From Deltaproteobacteria bacterium (GTDB lineage: Bacteria > Bdellovibrionota_C > UBA2361 > OMII01): 54,555 bases of DNA. Made by a program: the position numbers and the translations under genes. Below the pieces are notes generated by a model, which worked only from the letters and a program-made list of their open reading frames with translations, searched no databases and was not told the origin of the DNA. Shown here in pieces: positions 42,259 through 50,605 of the stretch. Each line of letters opens with the position of its first letter. Position 1 is the first letter of the stretch. The stretch lies in the NCBI GenBank assembly GCA_947491545.1, contig CANLJX010000004.1:1-54555 (forward strand). Reading direction: 5' to 3'.

Positions 42259-43198
42259 ATGTGTAATCCAAAGCAGTTTCCGGAGCAGGGAACGGGGACT
42301 CTTCAGCGAACCGTACGGCGTCCTGAACCTCGTCCTCGATCTCCTGCTCAATCTGTTCGCGGATCCCCTTCATTCCGAGCGCGTCCATCTTCTCTCCCAG
42401 AACCTTGATTGGATCGCGCGACTTCCACTGATCAACATCCTGCTGGGTGCGGTACTTAGCCGGGTCGGCCATCGAGTGACCGCGGTAGCGGTAGGTCTTG
42501 GCCTCGATCAGAGTCGGAAGCTTCTGCTCACGAGCGCGCTTCGCCGCAGCATGGATGCATGAGCGAACTGCGAACACATCGTGGCCGTCTACGGTGTCGC
42601 GCGCCATCGGGTACGCCAGCGCACGGATCGAGAGGTCGTCGGTTGCTGCCGTCTTCTCGAGCGGAGTGCCCATCGCGAAGTAGTTGTTCTCGATGACATA
42701 GATAACCGGGATCTCCCAGAGGGCAGCGAGTGCAAGCCCTTCGTGGAACGAGCCGATGTTGATAGCGCCGTCTCCCAAGAAGCAGATCGCGATGTTGTCA
42801 GTTCCTTTGTACTTCTCGGCGAACGCAAGCCCAGCAGCCACCGGGACCTGCGCTCCGACGATGCCCCAGCCACCCATGAAACGGCGCGGGATGTCGTAGA
42901 AGTGCATCGAACCGCCGCGGCCCTTGGCGCACCCGGTCTCTTTGCCGAGCAACTCCGCCATGCCAGCGCGAGTGTCTCCGCCGCGCGCCAGGTAGTGGCC
43001 GTGGCAGCGGTACGCGGTCATGACGTAGTCTTCGTCGTTGAGCACCGATATAGCCCCCACCGCAACGGCCTCCTGGCCGATGTAGAGGTGAAGGAAGCCT
43101 CCGATCTTCTTCTCGGTGTAGAGGCGAGCTGCCTCTTCCTCGAAGCGCCGGATGCGCAACATCTTGCTATACAGGTCGGTGAGAAGTTCCTGCTCCAT
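42251..43198 (-). CDS. pdhA: pyruvate dehydrogenase E1 component, alpha subunit
   Basis: A 315-residue thiamine-diphosphate enzyme that decarboxylates pyruvate and passes the acetyl group to the E2 lipoyl subunit. The TPP-binding motif GDGAINIG to ENNYFAMG (residues about 142-177) is intact, as are GFLHLYIGQEAVAVGA, the RCHGHYLARG loop and TYRYRGHSMADP. No E2 or E3 gene lies in the window. The gene heads the pdhA-pdhB-gamma-CA operon. GAGG is placed about 12 bases before the ATG. Confidence 0.96.
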   Translation of the reverse strand: MEQELLTDLYSKMLRIRRFEEEAARLYTEKKIGGFLHLYIGQEAVAVGAISVLNDEDYVMTAYRCHGHYLARGGDTRAGMAELLGKETGCAKGRGGSMHFYDIPRRFMGGWGIVGAQVPVAAGLAFAEKYKGTDNIAICFLGDGAINIGSFHEGLALAALWEIPVIYVIENNYFAMGTPLEKTAATDDLSIRALAYPMARDTVDGHDVFAVRSCIHAAAKRAREQKLPTLIEAKTYRYRGHSMADPAKYRTQQDVDQWKSRDPIKVLGEKMDALGMKGIREQIEQEIEDEVQDAVRFAEESPFPAPETALDYTYV

Positions 43199-43487
43199 CG
43201 CTACGTAACCTCATCAACAGCGGCCAGGCACCCTAGTGAACACCGCGCAAAGAGCTGCAGGATCGTGGGCGAGGCCGGTAGGTACTTGCCCGGGACAACA
43301 GCAAAAGGGGGCAATCCCCGCTGCCCTGGTCCGTGGCATCGCGGGGTTATACCAGCGACCCTCTGGGCTGTCCACCCGCACCGGGGCACCAAAGAGGGAC
43401 TCTTCGAGGCTCAAAGCAAAGCCATAAGGCAGGCGGATTTAATTGTCGCTATAGCGGGTTAGGCGATCAAGTCGTATCATCGACGGC
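43199..43487. promoter_or_regulatory. pdhA leader and divergent promoter region
   Basis: On the minus strand a TATAAC (-10-like) lies near 43350, followed by a stem around GGGG-ATTG-CCCC with a short CTTTT (about 43300-43320) before the pdhA start. The stem could act as an attenuator. The -35 is unclear, so this is only suggestive. Confidence 0.35.
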
Positions 43488-44114
43488 ATGCCCAGCTTCC
43501 GCCGACTACTATCTGTTGATCCGAGCCTAACCTGCTCCGGCTGGGCGCTCTTCTCGGTGCCGGAGGGAATTATCAAGGCGGTTGGGAAGATCCGAGCCGA
43601 GAAGCCACCGACTCCGTTAGCCCTGCGGCTCGAGAAGCTGCAAGCCAGCATCAAGAGGGTCATAGATGCCCTCCAGCTCGGACCGGGTGACGTCCTGGTT
43701 TGTGAGGCTCCGACTACTATGAAGGATCCCCACAACGCAATTAAGGTCGAGCAGGTTCGGGGGCTCTTTGAGTCGCTCAGCCGTGAGCGTGGAGTAACAG
43801 TGCCCGGCCGCGTCAACCCGCGCAGCGTCCAGTATGAGGTGATGGGGCTGCGCGGCAAGCAGCTCGCGCGACCGGAGGTTAAGGCAGCCGCGGTACGCAC
43901 AGTCGAGTTTCTGTACGCCGACCAGCTTTCGCAGCTTGGCTTGTCGGGGTTGGGCAAGCATCAGGATATTGTAGACGCCGTGCTAATCGGGCGCCTTGCA
44001 CTGCTGCAGATCGAGGCAGCCCGCGCATCGCAAGCGCCGCTTGAGACGCTCTTCGGCGGTCAGGAGAAACAGGATCGGCGTTCGTGGAGAGTGAAGCCAT
44101 GCACCATCTCGTGA
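43488..44114 (+). CDS. ruvC: RuvC-like crossover junction endonuclease
   Basis: A 208-residue protein of the RNase H-like nuclease fold. The acidic catalytic set is visible: Asp11 in LLSVDPSLTCSGWALF, Glu73 in VLVCEAP, and Asp160/Asp163 in GKHQDIVDAVLIGR. The length and the GVTVPGRVNPRSVQYEV insert are nearer to phage- or YqgF-neighbour-like RuvC homologues than to E. coli RuvC, so the symbol is provisional. No ruvA or ruvB is present. It overlaps the next gene by 16 bases. Confidence 0.72.
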   Translation: MPSFRRLLSVDPSLTCSGWALFSVPEGIIKAVGKIRAEKPPTPLALRLEKLQASIKRVIDALQLGPGDVLVCEAPTTMKDPHNAIKVEQVRGLFESLSRERGVTVPGRVNPRSVQYEVMGLRGKQLARPEVKAAAVRTVEFLYADQLSQLGLSGLGKHQDIVDAVLIGRLALLQIEAARASQAPLETLFGGQEKQDRRSWRVKPCTIS

Positions 44115-45289
44115 AAAAATCTAGGCTGCTGCTTACTGCGGCCATTCTAAGTGCCGGGATGATCCTCTCTGCGGGAGCAGAGGATGAGAGCGCGCCTACT
44201 GGCGAAGAGAGCGAGAGCTCCGAGTCGAGCGCAGCAGCTCCGAAGCAAGCCATTCCAACGCCCTTCCCCGGAACGGTGCTCACCGATCCGCGCGGCAAGC
44301 CAGACCTCACCGTCTGCAGCCAGAACCTCAAGCTGCTCGGCAGCTACGAGGAGATGAAGAAGAAAAACATAAAGTACACTCAGAAGGCGCACGCAGACAA
44401 AATCAGCGCTCTCTCTACGCGCTTCCTGAAGGCGAAGTGCGACGTAATCGCGCTGCAAGAGGTGATGGGCACAAGCGCCTCTGAGGAGGAGGCAGCCTTA
44501 CAGCCGATCATCGAGCAGCTCAGAGTCCGCGGCAACCGCGAATTCGAAGCGAAAGTCGGCCTCCCCGGAGATGGCGGAATGGCTCTCGGGTTCCTCGTGG
44601 CAAAAGATAGGTCAGCGGTGATTAACGTCCTTTCGTACTCGCGAGTCGAGCTGCCGAAGCTGGTCACGAAGGGCCGACCCCGTTTCTTCTCCCGGACCCC
44701 CTTCGAGGTTCAGCTCTCGGTGCGCTCAAGGCACGATGACACAGCCAAGATCGTGTCGCTCGTAAATTTTCACCTCAAATCGAAGCGCGGCGGCGAGGGA
44801 GACCCCACCGGACTTGAGTGGGAAACCTTCCGCATGGAGATGGCGGAAGGTTTTCGGCGCATCATCGAGGTGCGGCACCAGAAAGCCTTTGCATCGAACG
44901 AGCAGATCCTGATGGTTCTCGGAGACCGAAACAGCAACTTCGACGTTGCGAGCGCAAAGATTCTAGACGGCTCTCTCACTATTGAGAACTTCCGCACTGA
45001 TGGCGGCTGTCGGGTCAGCAAGCGAGGCTTCCCTGTGTGCACACCTGGCAAGCAGATGCCGCAACGGCTCTTCAGCATCCTCACTTCGAATCAAGAGGTG
45101 GCTACCTACCAAGGGACCTTCTCGTACAAGGGCGAGTATTCCTGGATCGATGACATGCTGATGCCTGCGGAAAGCCTTCAGTACGCTTGGCTGACGCCGA
45201 CAAGCGAGGGGCGTTATGACGCGGGGCTCATTAGTGAGCCGGCTGACGCTTCGGATCATGCCCTGCTCTGGGCGCGGCTCAATTGGTAG
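44099..45289 (+). CDS. secreted endonuclease/exonuclease/phosphatase (EEP) family protein
   Basis: A 396-residue protein (ATG 44099 with GGAGAG eight bases upstream; a GTG at 44084 is less likely). A signal peptide (residues about 7-26, ending SAGAE) precedes an acidic Ser/Glu-rich linker. The EEP fold follows, with CDVIALQEVMG (catalytic Glu), LVNFHLKSKRGG, VLGDRNSNF (metal-binding Asp) and the terminal SDHALLWARL His. Such secreted enzymes cleave DNA or phosphoesters. It overlaps the RuvC-like gene by 16 bases. Confidence 0.85.
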   Translation: MHHLVKKSRLLLTAAILSAGMILSAGAEDESAPTGEESESSESSAAAPKQAIPTPFPGTVLTDPRGKPDLTVCSQNLKLLGSYEEMKKKNIKYTQKAHADKISALSTRFLKAKCDVIALQEVMGTSASEEEAALQPIIEQLRVRGNREFEAKVGLPGDGGMALGFLVAKDRSAVINVLSYSRVELPKLVTKGRPRFFSRTPFEVQLSVRSRHDDTAKIVSLVNFHLKSKRGGEGDPTGLEWETFRMEMAEGFRRIIEVRHQKAFASNEQILMVLGDRNSNFDVASAKILDGSLTIENFRTDGGCRVSKRGFPVCTPGKQMPQRLFSILTSNQEVATYQGTFSYKGEYSWIDDMLMPAESLQYAWLTPTSEGRYDAGLISEPADASDHALLWARLNW

Positions 45290-45307
45290 GGAGCTGCTAC
45301 AGCGGGC

Positions 45308-46207
45308 TCAGCCCGACACCTGCGCCCACACGGCCTCGAAGCTCTGGTCGAGGCTCTTGAGCAAACAGTGGTCTCGCAGGCTCGGCAGGTAAAAAGCCTC
45401 CCGAATCTGCGCTTTAATTTCGTCATCGCTCATCCCCTCAGCCCGCGCGCGCTTTAATTCGCTGATAAGGTCATTCGTGTTCTGCACGATCGCCTCAAGG
45501 TGCTTTCGCACCAGTTCACCGGTGATGCATCCCCCGTACGAAAAACCGACCCCTGAGAGCTCAAGATCCTTAAGCCGTCCGATCGACTCTAGCGATGCTG
45601 GAATGGAGGCATTCGCTCCCGGCGCAGCGAGACGCCGTCCGTTGTAGTAGCCGAGCGTTTCGTCGCTTATCAGGAATTGGTGGGGGAGAACCAGGTAGCT
45701 CATTGAGTGGCTGCGGTGCCCTGGGGAGGCTACGCAACGCACGGCAATATCATCATCGATGGTGATTGTCTCGCCATCGACGATGCACTTCTCGAACTGA
45801 AGTGCCTTGCGAAATTCAGCGGGTGAGGGGAGTGCTCCAACCTCCATTCCGAGAGCCTTACTTATCTCTGCGTCCCTAGAGATAGTCGATGACACGAACT
45901 CGTCGCTCGCCAGCTCTGCAACCATTCCGGAGCTGCCAAAAATCTTTATTTTAGGAAGCTTCTTGCGGAGGGACGGCAGCACGCCGACGCGGTCCGGATC
46001 GAGGTGAGTGATCAGCACGCGTGTGACACGTTGGAGCGACAGCCCGAGCCGAACGAGCCTCTCCTCAAGACCCTCAAGGTGAGCGGAGGCGCCTGGGTCA
46101 GTGAGAGTAATCTCTCCGTTTTCAGCAACGATAGCGTAACGGGAAGTCGCGCCAAGGGACACGTGGTGGAGGCGTGGGTAGACCTCCATCGATGCACGAA
46201 TAAACAT
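45308..46207 (-). CDS. metallo-beta-lactamase-fold protein with altered metal ligands
   Basis: A 299-residue cytoplasmic protein with the MBL-fold order: LTDPGAS, the metal loop at residues 66-75, SPGHRSHSM (His164), LISDETLG (Asp182) and GFSYGGCITGE. The usual H-x-H-x-D-H is replaced by H-L-D-P-D-R (His68, Asp70, Asp72, Arg73), and the last histidine is replaced by Tyr224. This is unlike a normal di-zinc hydrolase and partly recalls the flavodiiron set, which has an acidic second ligand. Function is therefore uncertain. AGGA lies nine bases before the ATG. A terminator-like stem lies in its leader. Confidence 0.8.
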   Translation of the reverse strand: MFIRASMEVYPRLHHVSLGATSRYAIVAENGEITLTDPGASAHLEGLEERLVRLGLSLQRVTRVLITHLDPDRVGVLPSLRKKLPKIKIFGSSGMVAELASDEFVSSTISRDAEISKALGMEVGALPSPAEFRKALQFEKCIVDGETITIDDDIAVRCVASPGHRSHSMSYLVLPHQFLISDETLGYYNGRRLAAPGANASIPASLESIGRLKDLELSGVGFSYGGCITGELVRKHLEAIVQNTNDLISELKRARAEGMSDDEIKAQIREAFYLPSLRDHCLLKSLDQSFEAVWAQVSG

Positions 46208-46224
46208 AGGGGCGTCCTGTAAGA

Positions 46225-46275
46225 AAAAAGCCCCGCTCTGGCATGCACCCTACCTGGGTGTAGCATGGCAGAACG
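46225..46275 (-). terminator. terminator-like stem in the leader of the MBL gene
   Basis: On the minus strand CCGTTCTG...CACCC pairs with GGGTGCATGCCAGAGCGG (about 18 pairs with two small bulges) and is followed by GGCTTTTTTC. It ends 18 bases before the ATG of the MBL protein, too close for a separate promoter beyond it. It therefore looks like an attenuator of that gene. Confidence 0.6.
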
Positions 46276-46298
46276 GACCTCTAAAGACTCTCACAGTT

Positions 46299-46322
46299 GG
46301 TCGACTTACAAAAGTGCGACCC
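46299..46322 (-). promoter_or_regulatory. second hairpin in the MBL leader
   Basis: GGTCGACTT-ACAA-AAGTGCGACC forms a near-perfect stem with one bulged base, about 25 bases upstream of the attenuator-like stem. The two stems together resemble an expression-platform layout. I do not recognise a riboswitch class. Confidence 0.45.
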
Positions 46323-46341
46323 GAATATGTTTGAAAGGCAC

Positions 46342-46392
46342 AAAAAAAGGCAGGGAGCCTGTTCCTCGGCGAAGCCGAAAAAGGTCCCTGCC
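46342..46392 (-). terminator. intrinsic terminator of recA
   Basis: On the minus strand GGCAGGGA...TCCCTGCC forms the outer stem, with CGGC-TTC-GCCG inside, followed by TTTTTTT. It lies 24 bases beyond the recA stop and is a textbook rho-independent terminator. Confidence 0.85.
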
Positions 46393-46416
46393 CCTCGCTG
46401 TTTAGGCTTGAAGAAG

Positions 46417-47556
46417 CTAGCTGTTGGCAGCCACCTTCTTGCGCGATCGGGTGCTCTTCTCAGTCGCAGCGCTCTCGTTCTCTGAGTCGGAGTTGTTTGC
46501 GGCCGTACCCTCAGAGGTCGCGGTCTCACCTGAGCCGACACCACAAGAATCCATTATGAGGGTGCGAATCTGCGCCGCCATCTCCGGGTTCTCACGCAGG
46601 AACTGCTTCGCACCCTCACGGCCCTGGCCGATTCGCTCGCCGCGGAAGCTGAACCAGGCGCCGGCCTTATCGACGACTCCTTTGTCTGAGCCGATGTCAA
46701 CAAGCTCTCCGAGGGAGCTTACGCCCTCGTTGAAGATAATGTCGAACTCGGCTTCGCGGAATGGAGCAGCAACCTTGTTCTTGACGACTTTAACGCGCAC
46801 ACGGTTTCCGGTGACGCTGTCGGCTTCCTTGATAGAGCCGATACGCCGCACGTCCAAACGCACAGAGGCGTAGAACTTAAGGGCGTTTCCGCCGGTGGTG
46901 GTCTCGGGGCTGCCGAACATGACACCGATCTTCATGCGGATCTGGTTGATGAAGAGGATAGTGGTGTTGGACTTGGCTGAAGCTGCTGTCAGCTTGCGCA
47001 GAGCCTTAGACATTAGGCGAGCCTGAAGACCTGGCTGTTGGTCCTCCATCTCGCCATCGATCTCAGCGCGAGGAACAAGCGCTGCCACTGAGTCAATGAC
47101 GACGAGGTCCACTGATGAGGATGAAACGATCGCTTCGCATATGTCGAGCGCCTGCTCACCACAGTCTGGCTGGCTCACGAGAAGCTTCGAGGTATCTACG
47201 CCGAGACGCTTGGCATAGTTGACGTCGAGAGCATGCTCCGCATCAATGAAGACAACGGTGCCGCCGGCGCGTTGAACCTGCGCCGCGGTACTGAGAGCAA
47301 GGGTGGTTTTTCCAGAGGACTCAGGACCGTATACTTCGCAGATCCGTCCCTTGGGGATTCCGCCAATGCCGAGAGCGATATCTAATCCAACGCTTCCGGT
47401 TGAGTGTGCTTCCACTTTCTCGGACATTGATGTGCCGAGGTTCATGATTGCGCCCTTGCCGTACTTCTTTTCTAGCTGGGAGATGGCTGATGAGAGAGCC
47501 TTGCTCTTCTCGCCCGTGTTTTCTGTGTTCTCTGTGTCACGCTCGTACAGTTCCAT
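46417..47556 (-). CDS. recA: recombinase RecA
   Basis: The 379-residue protein has the Walker A motif GPESSGKTT (residues 77-85), IDAEHALD, the Walker B region [17 protein letters not shown], and the DNA-binding loops [14 protein letters not shown] and [14 protein letters not shown]. RecA polymerises on single-stranded DNA, drives strand exchange and activates LexA self-cleavage. A charged C-terminal tail ([14 protein letters not shown]) is normal. AAGGAG lies eight bases before the ATG. It lies directly downstream of lexA on the same strand with a 158-bp gap. Confidence 0.98.
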   Translation of the reverse strand: MELYERDTENTENTGEKSKALSSAISQLEKKYGKGAIMNLGTSMSEKVEAHSTGSVGLDIALGIGGIPKGRICEVYGPESSGKTTLALSTAAQVQRAGGTVVFIDAEHALDVNYAKRLGVDTSKLLVSQPDCGEQALDICEAIVSSSSVDLVVIDSVAALVPRAEIDGEMEDQQPGLQARLMSKALRKLTAASAKSNTTILFINQIRMKIGVMFGSPETTTGGNALKFYASVRLDVRRIGSIKEADSVTGNRVRVKVVKNKVAAPFREAEFDIIFNEGVSSLGELVDIGSDKGVVDKAGAWFSFRGERIGQGREGAKQFLRENPEMAAQIRTLIMDSCGVGSGETATSEGTAANNSDSENESAATEKSTRSRKKVAANS

Positions 47557-47670
47557 GTTTCTCTCCTTAGGTTCTTCCTTTTGTTAAACTGTTTTTCCTA
47601 TCGCTTTTCGAGATCTCTGCTGATTTCGTTTCTTCGCCCCCGCACTGCTGGCGGCTGCTCGCCGTTCAGA

Positions 47671-47686
47671 CGAGTGTTTCTACTCG
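47671..47686. promoter_or_regulatory. CGAGT-N6-ACTCG palindrome upstream of recA
   Basis: A perfect 5-bp inverted repeat around GTTTCT lies about 115 bases before the recA ATG, in the lexA-recA gap. It is a candidate LexA operator. It matches neither the E. coli (CTGT-N8-ACAG) nor the alphaproteobacterial (GTTC-N7-GTTC) consensus, and no second copy is seen near lexA. Confidence 0.35.
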
Positions 47687-47714
47687 ATCCGGGCTAGCGT
47701 GTTAACGACAATCG

Positions 47715-48383
47715 TCAATTGAGCTGTCGAATTACTCCGATCAACCGCCCCTGAATCGTCACCTTGTCCACAGTCAGCGGCTGCATGGTCGGATTAGCTG
47801 GGATCAGCATAACCTGACCACTCTTCAATCGGCGATAGCGCTTCAGAGTTGCGCTTCCGTCGTCGAGTAGGGCCACAACTATCTGCCCATCTTCGGCTCC
47901 GTCCTGCTTCTTGATGACCACTACATCGCGGTCACAGATGTGCTCGTCGATCATCGAGTTTCCGCTCACTTCGAGGCAGTAGACCTCGCCTCGACCGTCG
48001 ATCATGCTTGGCGGGATCTCGATAGTTGTTGATTGCTCTACCGCTTCAATCGGGCGGCCTGCGGCGATAACGCCCACGAGCGGCACCGCAGTCGGACCCA
48101 ATTCGGGGGTGGCTCGGTCTAGCAGCTCCAGCATTCCGTCCGCTCCGCGGCGGATGAATCCCTTCTGTTCGAGCCGCTCCAGGTGGAAGTGGGCAGTTGA
48201 CGCCGATTTGACGCCGATGAAGTCCGAGATCGCCTTCAGGGACGGGGCATAACCCTTCTCGGCGAGGAAGTTTCTAAGAAACTCAAGGGTTTGGCGTTGA
48301 ACAGGCGCCAGAGTGCTGGACTGAAATCCGGCTGCTTCCGGCGCTAGAGCGTCAGTTTGTTTGCGGTTTTTTGTCTTCATCAT
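47715..48383 (-). CDS. lexA: LexA repressor
   Basis: The product is 222 residues from the ATG at 48383, preceded by AGGGATTG. An N-terminal winged-helix domain (APSLKAISDFIGVKSASTAHFHLERL) is followed by the self-cleavage site Ala108-Gly109 in GVIAAGRPIE. The catalytic Ser143 (SGNSMID) and Lys181 (ATLKRYRR) follow in the protease domain. It represses SOS genes until RecA filaments trigger cleavage. Close upstream starts (48404, 48380) exist. It lies upstream of recA and divergent from the receiver-domain gene. Confidence 0.96.
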   Translation of the reverse strand: MMKTKNRKQTDALAPEAAGFQSSTLAPVQRQTLEFLRNFLAEKGYAPSLKAISDFIGVKSASTAHFHLERLEQKGFIRRGADGMLELLDRATPELGPTAVPLVGVIAAGRPIEAVEQSTTIEIPPSMIDGRGEVYCLEVSGNSMIDEHICDRDVVVIKKQDGAEDGQIVVALLDDGSATLKRYRRLKSGQVMLIPANPTMQPLTVDKVTIQGRLIGVIRQLN

Positions 48384-48535
48384 CAATCCCTGTTGAGATG
48401 CCATCTAGGGGCGTACCATATGCAAAAAAAATAGAATCGGCAAGGAATTATTTTAGTTGTCGGGTTTGTGGGTACTCCGGGTGGGTGTCGGTAATCTGGC
48501 GCCGTTGGTCCGGAGCGGCAACGAATGCCGGCAAG

Positions 48536-48548
48536 TTCTGTCGCAGAA
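48536..48548. promoter_or_regulatory. TTCTG-TCG-CAGAA palindrome near a CATAAT -10-like box
   Basis: A perfect 5-bp inverted repeat lies between the divergent lexA and receiver genes. A CATAAT follows seven bases later (48555-48560) and would be the -10 of the plus-strand gene. It may be an operator or a promoter element for the receiver gene. This is tentative. Confidence 0.35.
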
Positions 48549-48613
48549 ATCACACATAATCTGGGGGTTTAGCAGACTCGCGTCGGCGCCGATAAGAAGT
48601 ATATGCGAGGCGA

Positions 48614-49084
48614 ATGAACGCCTCGGCTGCTCAGGTGCTGCATACTTCGATGACTAGCATACCGACACATCGCGTGATGACGACGGCGCTCCGAAAGGAG
48701 GTTCGCCTGCTCGTCGTTGACGATCATGAGGAGCACTTCGAGCAGCTTCGCGAGATCGCCGAGATGTATCACCCGGAGTTCCGCGTTGAGTGTAAGCTGG
48801 CTTCGACTGCGGTCGAGGCGGTCGGTCTCGCCTGCTCGTGGAAGGCTTCGGTAGTTCTCCTGGATCTTCACGTGATCTCTAGCGCCTTGGATCTGGTGAA
48901 GCAGCTTGCAACACAAGGCACAGCAGTAGTCGCGACGAGCGACACTCGCCTTCCGGAGCTCGCTGAGACAGCTTCTGAGTACGGCGCAGTTGGCTACCTC
49001 TCAAAGAGCGACAACCCGGATGACATCGAGGCTCTGCTCACATTCATCGCAGGAGTCTCGGTCGAAGGGAGCCCGCACCAGTAA
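48614..49084 (+). CDS. single-domain response regulator
   Basis: A 156-residue protein, or shorter from ATG 48677. It contains one receiver domain: acidic pair LLVVDDHEEHF, phospho-acceptor Asp in VVLLDLHVISS, a Thr/Ser in VVATSDT and the conserved Lys in YLSKSDN. No output domain follows, so it acts like CheY by protein contact. No histidine kinase is adjacent. GAGGCG lies just before the ATG at 48614. It is divergent from lexA, but a functional link is not shown. Confidence 0.85.
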   Translation: MNASAAQVLHTSMTSIPTHRVMTTALRKEVRLLVVDDHEEHFEQLREIAEMYHPEFRVECKLASTAVEAVGLACSWKASVVLLDLHVISSALDLVKQLATQGTAVVATSDTRLPELAETASEYGAVGYLSKSDNPDDIEALLTFIAGVSVEGSPHQ

Positions 49085-49201
49085 GTTTCCGCGAGCTAGT
49101 CGCGCCCTCGCATCCCCATTCTCTACCTTGCGAAGCCCCAACCCACGCAGTAAGTACTCGTTGTCGCGTGGTTGTTATCTGCCTCTCTTGTTCGGCGTCG
49201 T

Positions 49202-50605
49202 ATGGTTCGCCTCTCAGCGCGAGCGGTTTACTCGCTCTCCCTGCCGTCTCAGCGCCTTCTTCGAGGAGTTCTGTTTCTTTTCATTGTAACAGCGCTCGTT
49301 CTCGGGGTGTCGGCAGCGCAGGCGCAGTCTCGCAAGGGCGGTAAGCCGCGTGCCAAGGGATCGCCACTGCGCTCCCTGAGTGCGCCTAAAGTGCTTCGCA
49401 AGCTCGATCTCAAAGACTTCGGCTCCCAGGTCGTGAAGTTCGGGCGGCTCGGTAGTGCCGGAGCGCTCTCGGCACTCTTTGTTCAGGTAAACTACGATAG
49501 AGAGATTACGTGCTTAACAGCGGTCTCTCTCGATACGAGTGAAGTGCTGTGGCAGCTCGGCACACCAGATGCGTCGAATTACAAAGCCACTTCAGAGATT
49601 CCGGTTCAGGTTTTCGACTGGAACGAGGATGGCTTCGACGACGTAATCTTCGCCCAGAGCGGCAGCGTTGCAGTTGTGAACGGAGCCGACGCGAGCAGGC
49701 TCGCATCGGTGCAGGCGGAGACTCCCTACAGCATCTTCGTGTACGAGACTGAGCAGTTCGGTGGTTCAGCTGGATTGGTGCTCCATGGGCGCACGTCGAC
49801 GACCCTGCTTGGGCCCAACCTATCGGTTGTGTGGACTAGGCCGAATGAGTTCTCGCATTTTCCGATGGCGATGGACGTCGACGATGACGATGAGCCTGAG
49901 CTGCTCGCGGGGTACCTGCTGTTCCGCTCCAACGGCGAGTTAATCTGGGACCGACGAGACCTCGGCGCGCATAACGACGCCTCCGATTTCGGCGATGTCG
50001 ATTGTGATGGGGAGCGCGATGTCGCAATTGCGACGAGTGGCAAGAGCGCGCTGCTCAAGCGCGACGGGTCGATTCTTTGGCGTGGAGTCGAGAATCACTC
50101 GCAGCACATCACGATGGGTTCATTCCTTCCGGGGCGCTGCGAACGGCAGATTGCAACAATCGATCGAGACCCGGGAGAGAGCGGAATTTTGAGGCTCTAC
50201 GGCCACCGCGGAAAGCTGCTGTGGGAGAGTAGGGGTCATGGTCCTAAGGCGATGATGACACGGATTGACGACTGGATACCGCAGTCAGAGGAGAGCCTAA
50301 TCTTGGTGTTTCGTAGCTTCACGCAGCCGCCGATGCTCTACGACGGCAAGGGCGCAGTTGTTGGCAAGCTGCCGTTTCCGCCAGCCGTTGTCCGAGGCTC
50401 CAAAGGGGCTGCCTACGGAAAGCACTACGCCCAGCACTTCGACACAGATGGTGACGGCAGGGAGGAGATCTTGCTCTACAACGAGCGGGCTCTCTGGGTG
50501 TATGGCAACTCAGCAGCAGTCGTCGGGGCAAGCAACAAGAAGCCATCCCAAGCCCTTCCTAATCCGCGTATCTTCAATGCCACGTTCTACATGGGGATGC
50601 AGTAG
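49202..50605 (+). CDS. secreted FG-GAP/beta-propeller-like protein
   Basis: The 467-residue protein begins with a long signal segment (residues about 20-42, ending SAAQAQ) and a basic linker (RKGGKPRAKG). The rest has repeated FG-GAP/VCBS-type Asp-rich calcium loops (FDWNEDGFDDVIF, DVDDDDEPELLAG, GDVDCDGERDVAI, FDTDGDGREEILL) spaced about 60-80 residues apart. These are the hallmark of an integrin-like beta-propeller. It was probably exported to the periplasm or surface. It is followed on the same strand by another Asp-rich protein. The start is chosen to fit the signal peptide; an in-frame start at 49172 exists. Confidence 0.8.
   Translation: MVRLSARAVYSLSLPSQRLLRGVLFLFIVTALVLGVSAAQAQSRKGGKPRAKGSPLRSLSAPKVLRKLDLKDFGSQVVKFGRLGSAGALSALFVQVNYDREITCLTAVSLDTSEVLWQLGTPDASNYKATSEIPVQVFDWNEDGFDDVIFAQSGSVAVVNGADASRLASVQAETPYSIFVYETEQFGGSAGLVLHGRTSTTLLGPNLSVVWTRPNEFSHFPMAMDVDDDDEPELLAGYLLFRSNGELIWDRRDLGAHNDASDFGDVDCDGERDVAIATSGKSALLKRDGSILWRGVENHSQHITMGSFLPGRCERQIATIDRDPGESGILRLYGHRGKLLWESRGHGPKAMMTRIDDWIPQSEESLILVFRSFTQPPMLYDGKGAVVGKLPFPPAVVRGSKGAAYGKHYAQHFDTDGDGREEILLYNERALWVYGNSAAVVGASNKKPSQALPNPRIFNATFYMGMQ

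Noticed and set aside
42581-43462. 293-codon plus-strand open frame antisense to pdhA
   Set aside because: pdhA on the minus strand has every expected motif, and the plus-strand translation resembles no protein.
43488-44114. prophage remnant because of the RuvC-like gene
   Set aside because: The surrounding genes are chromosomal housekeeping genes and no integrase, capsid or att site is visible.
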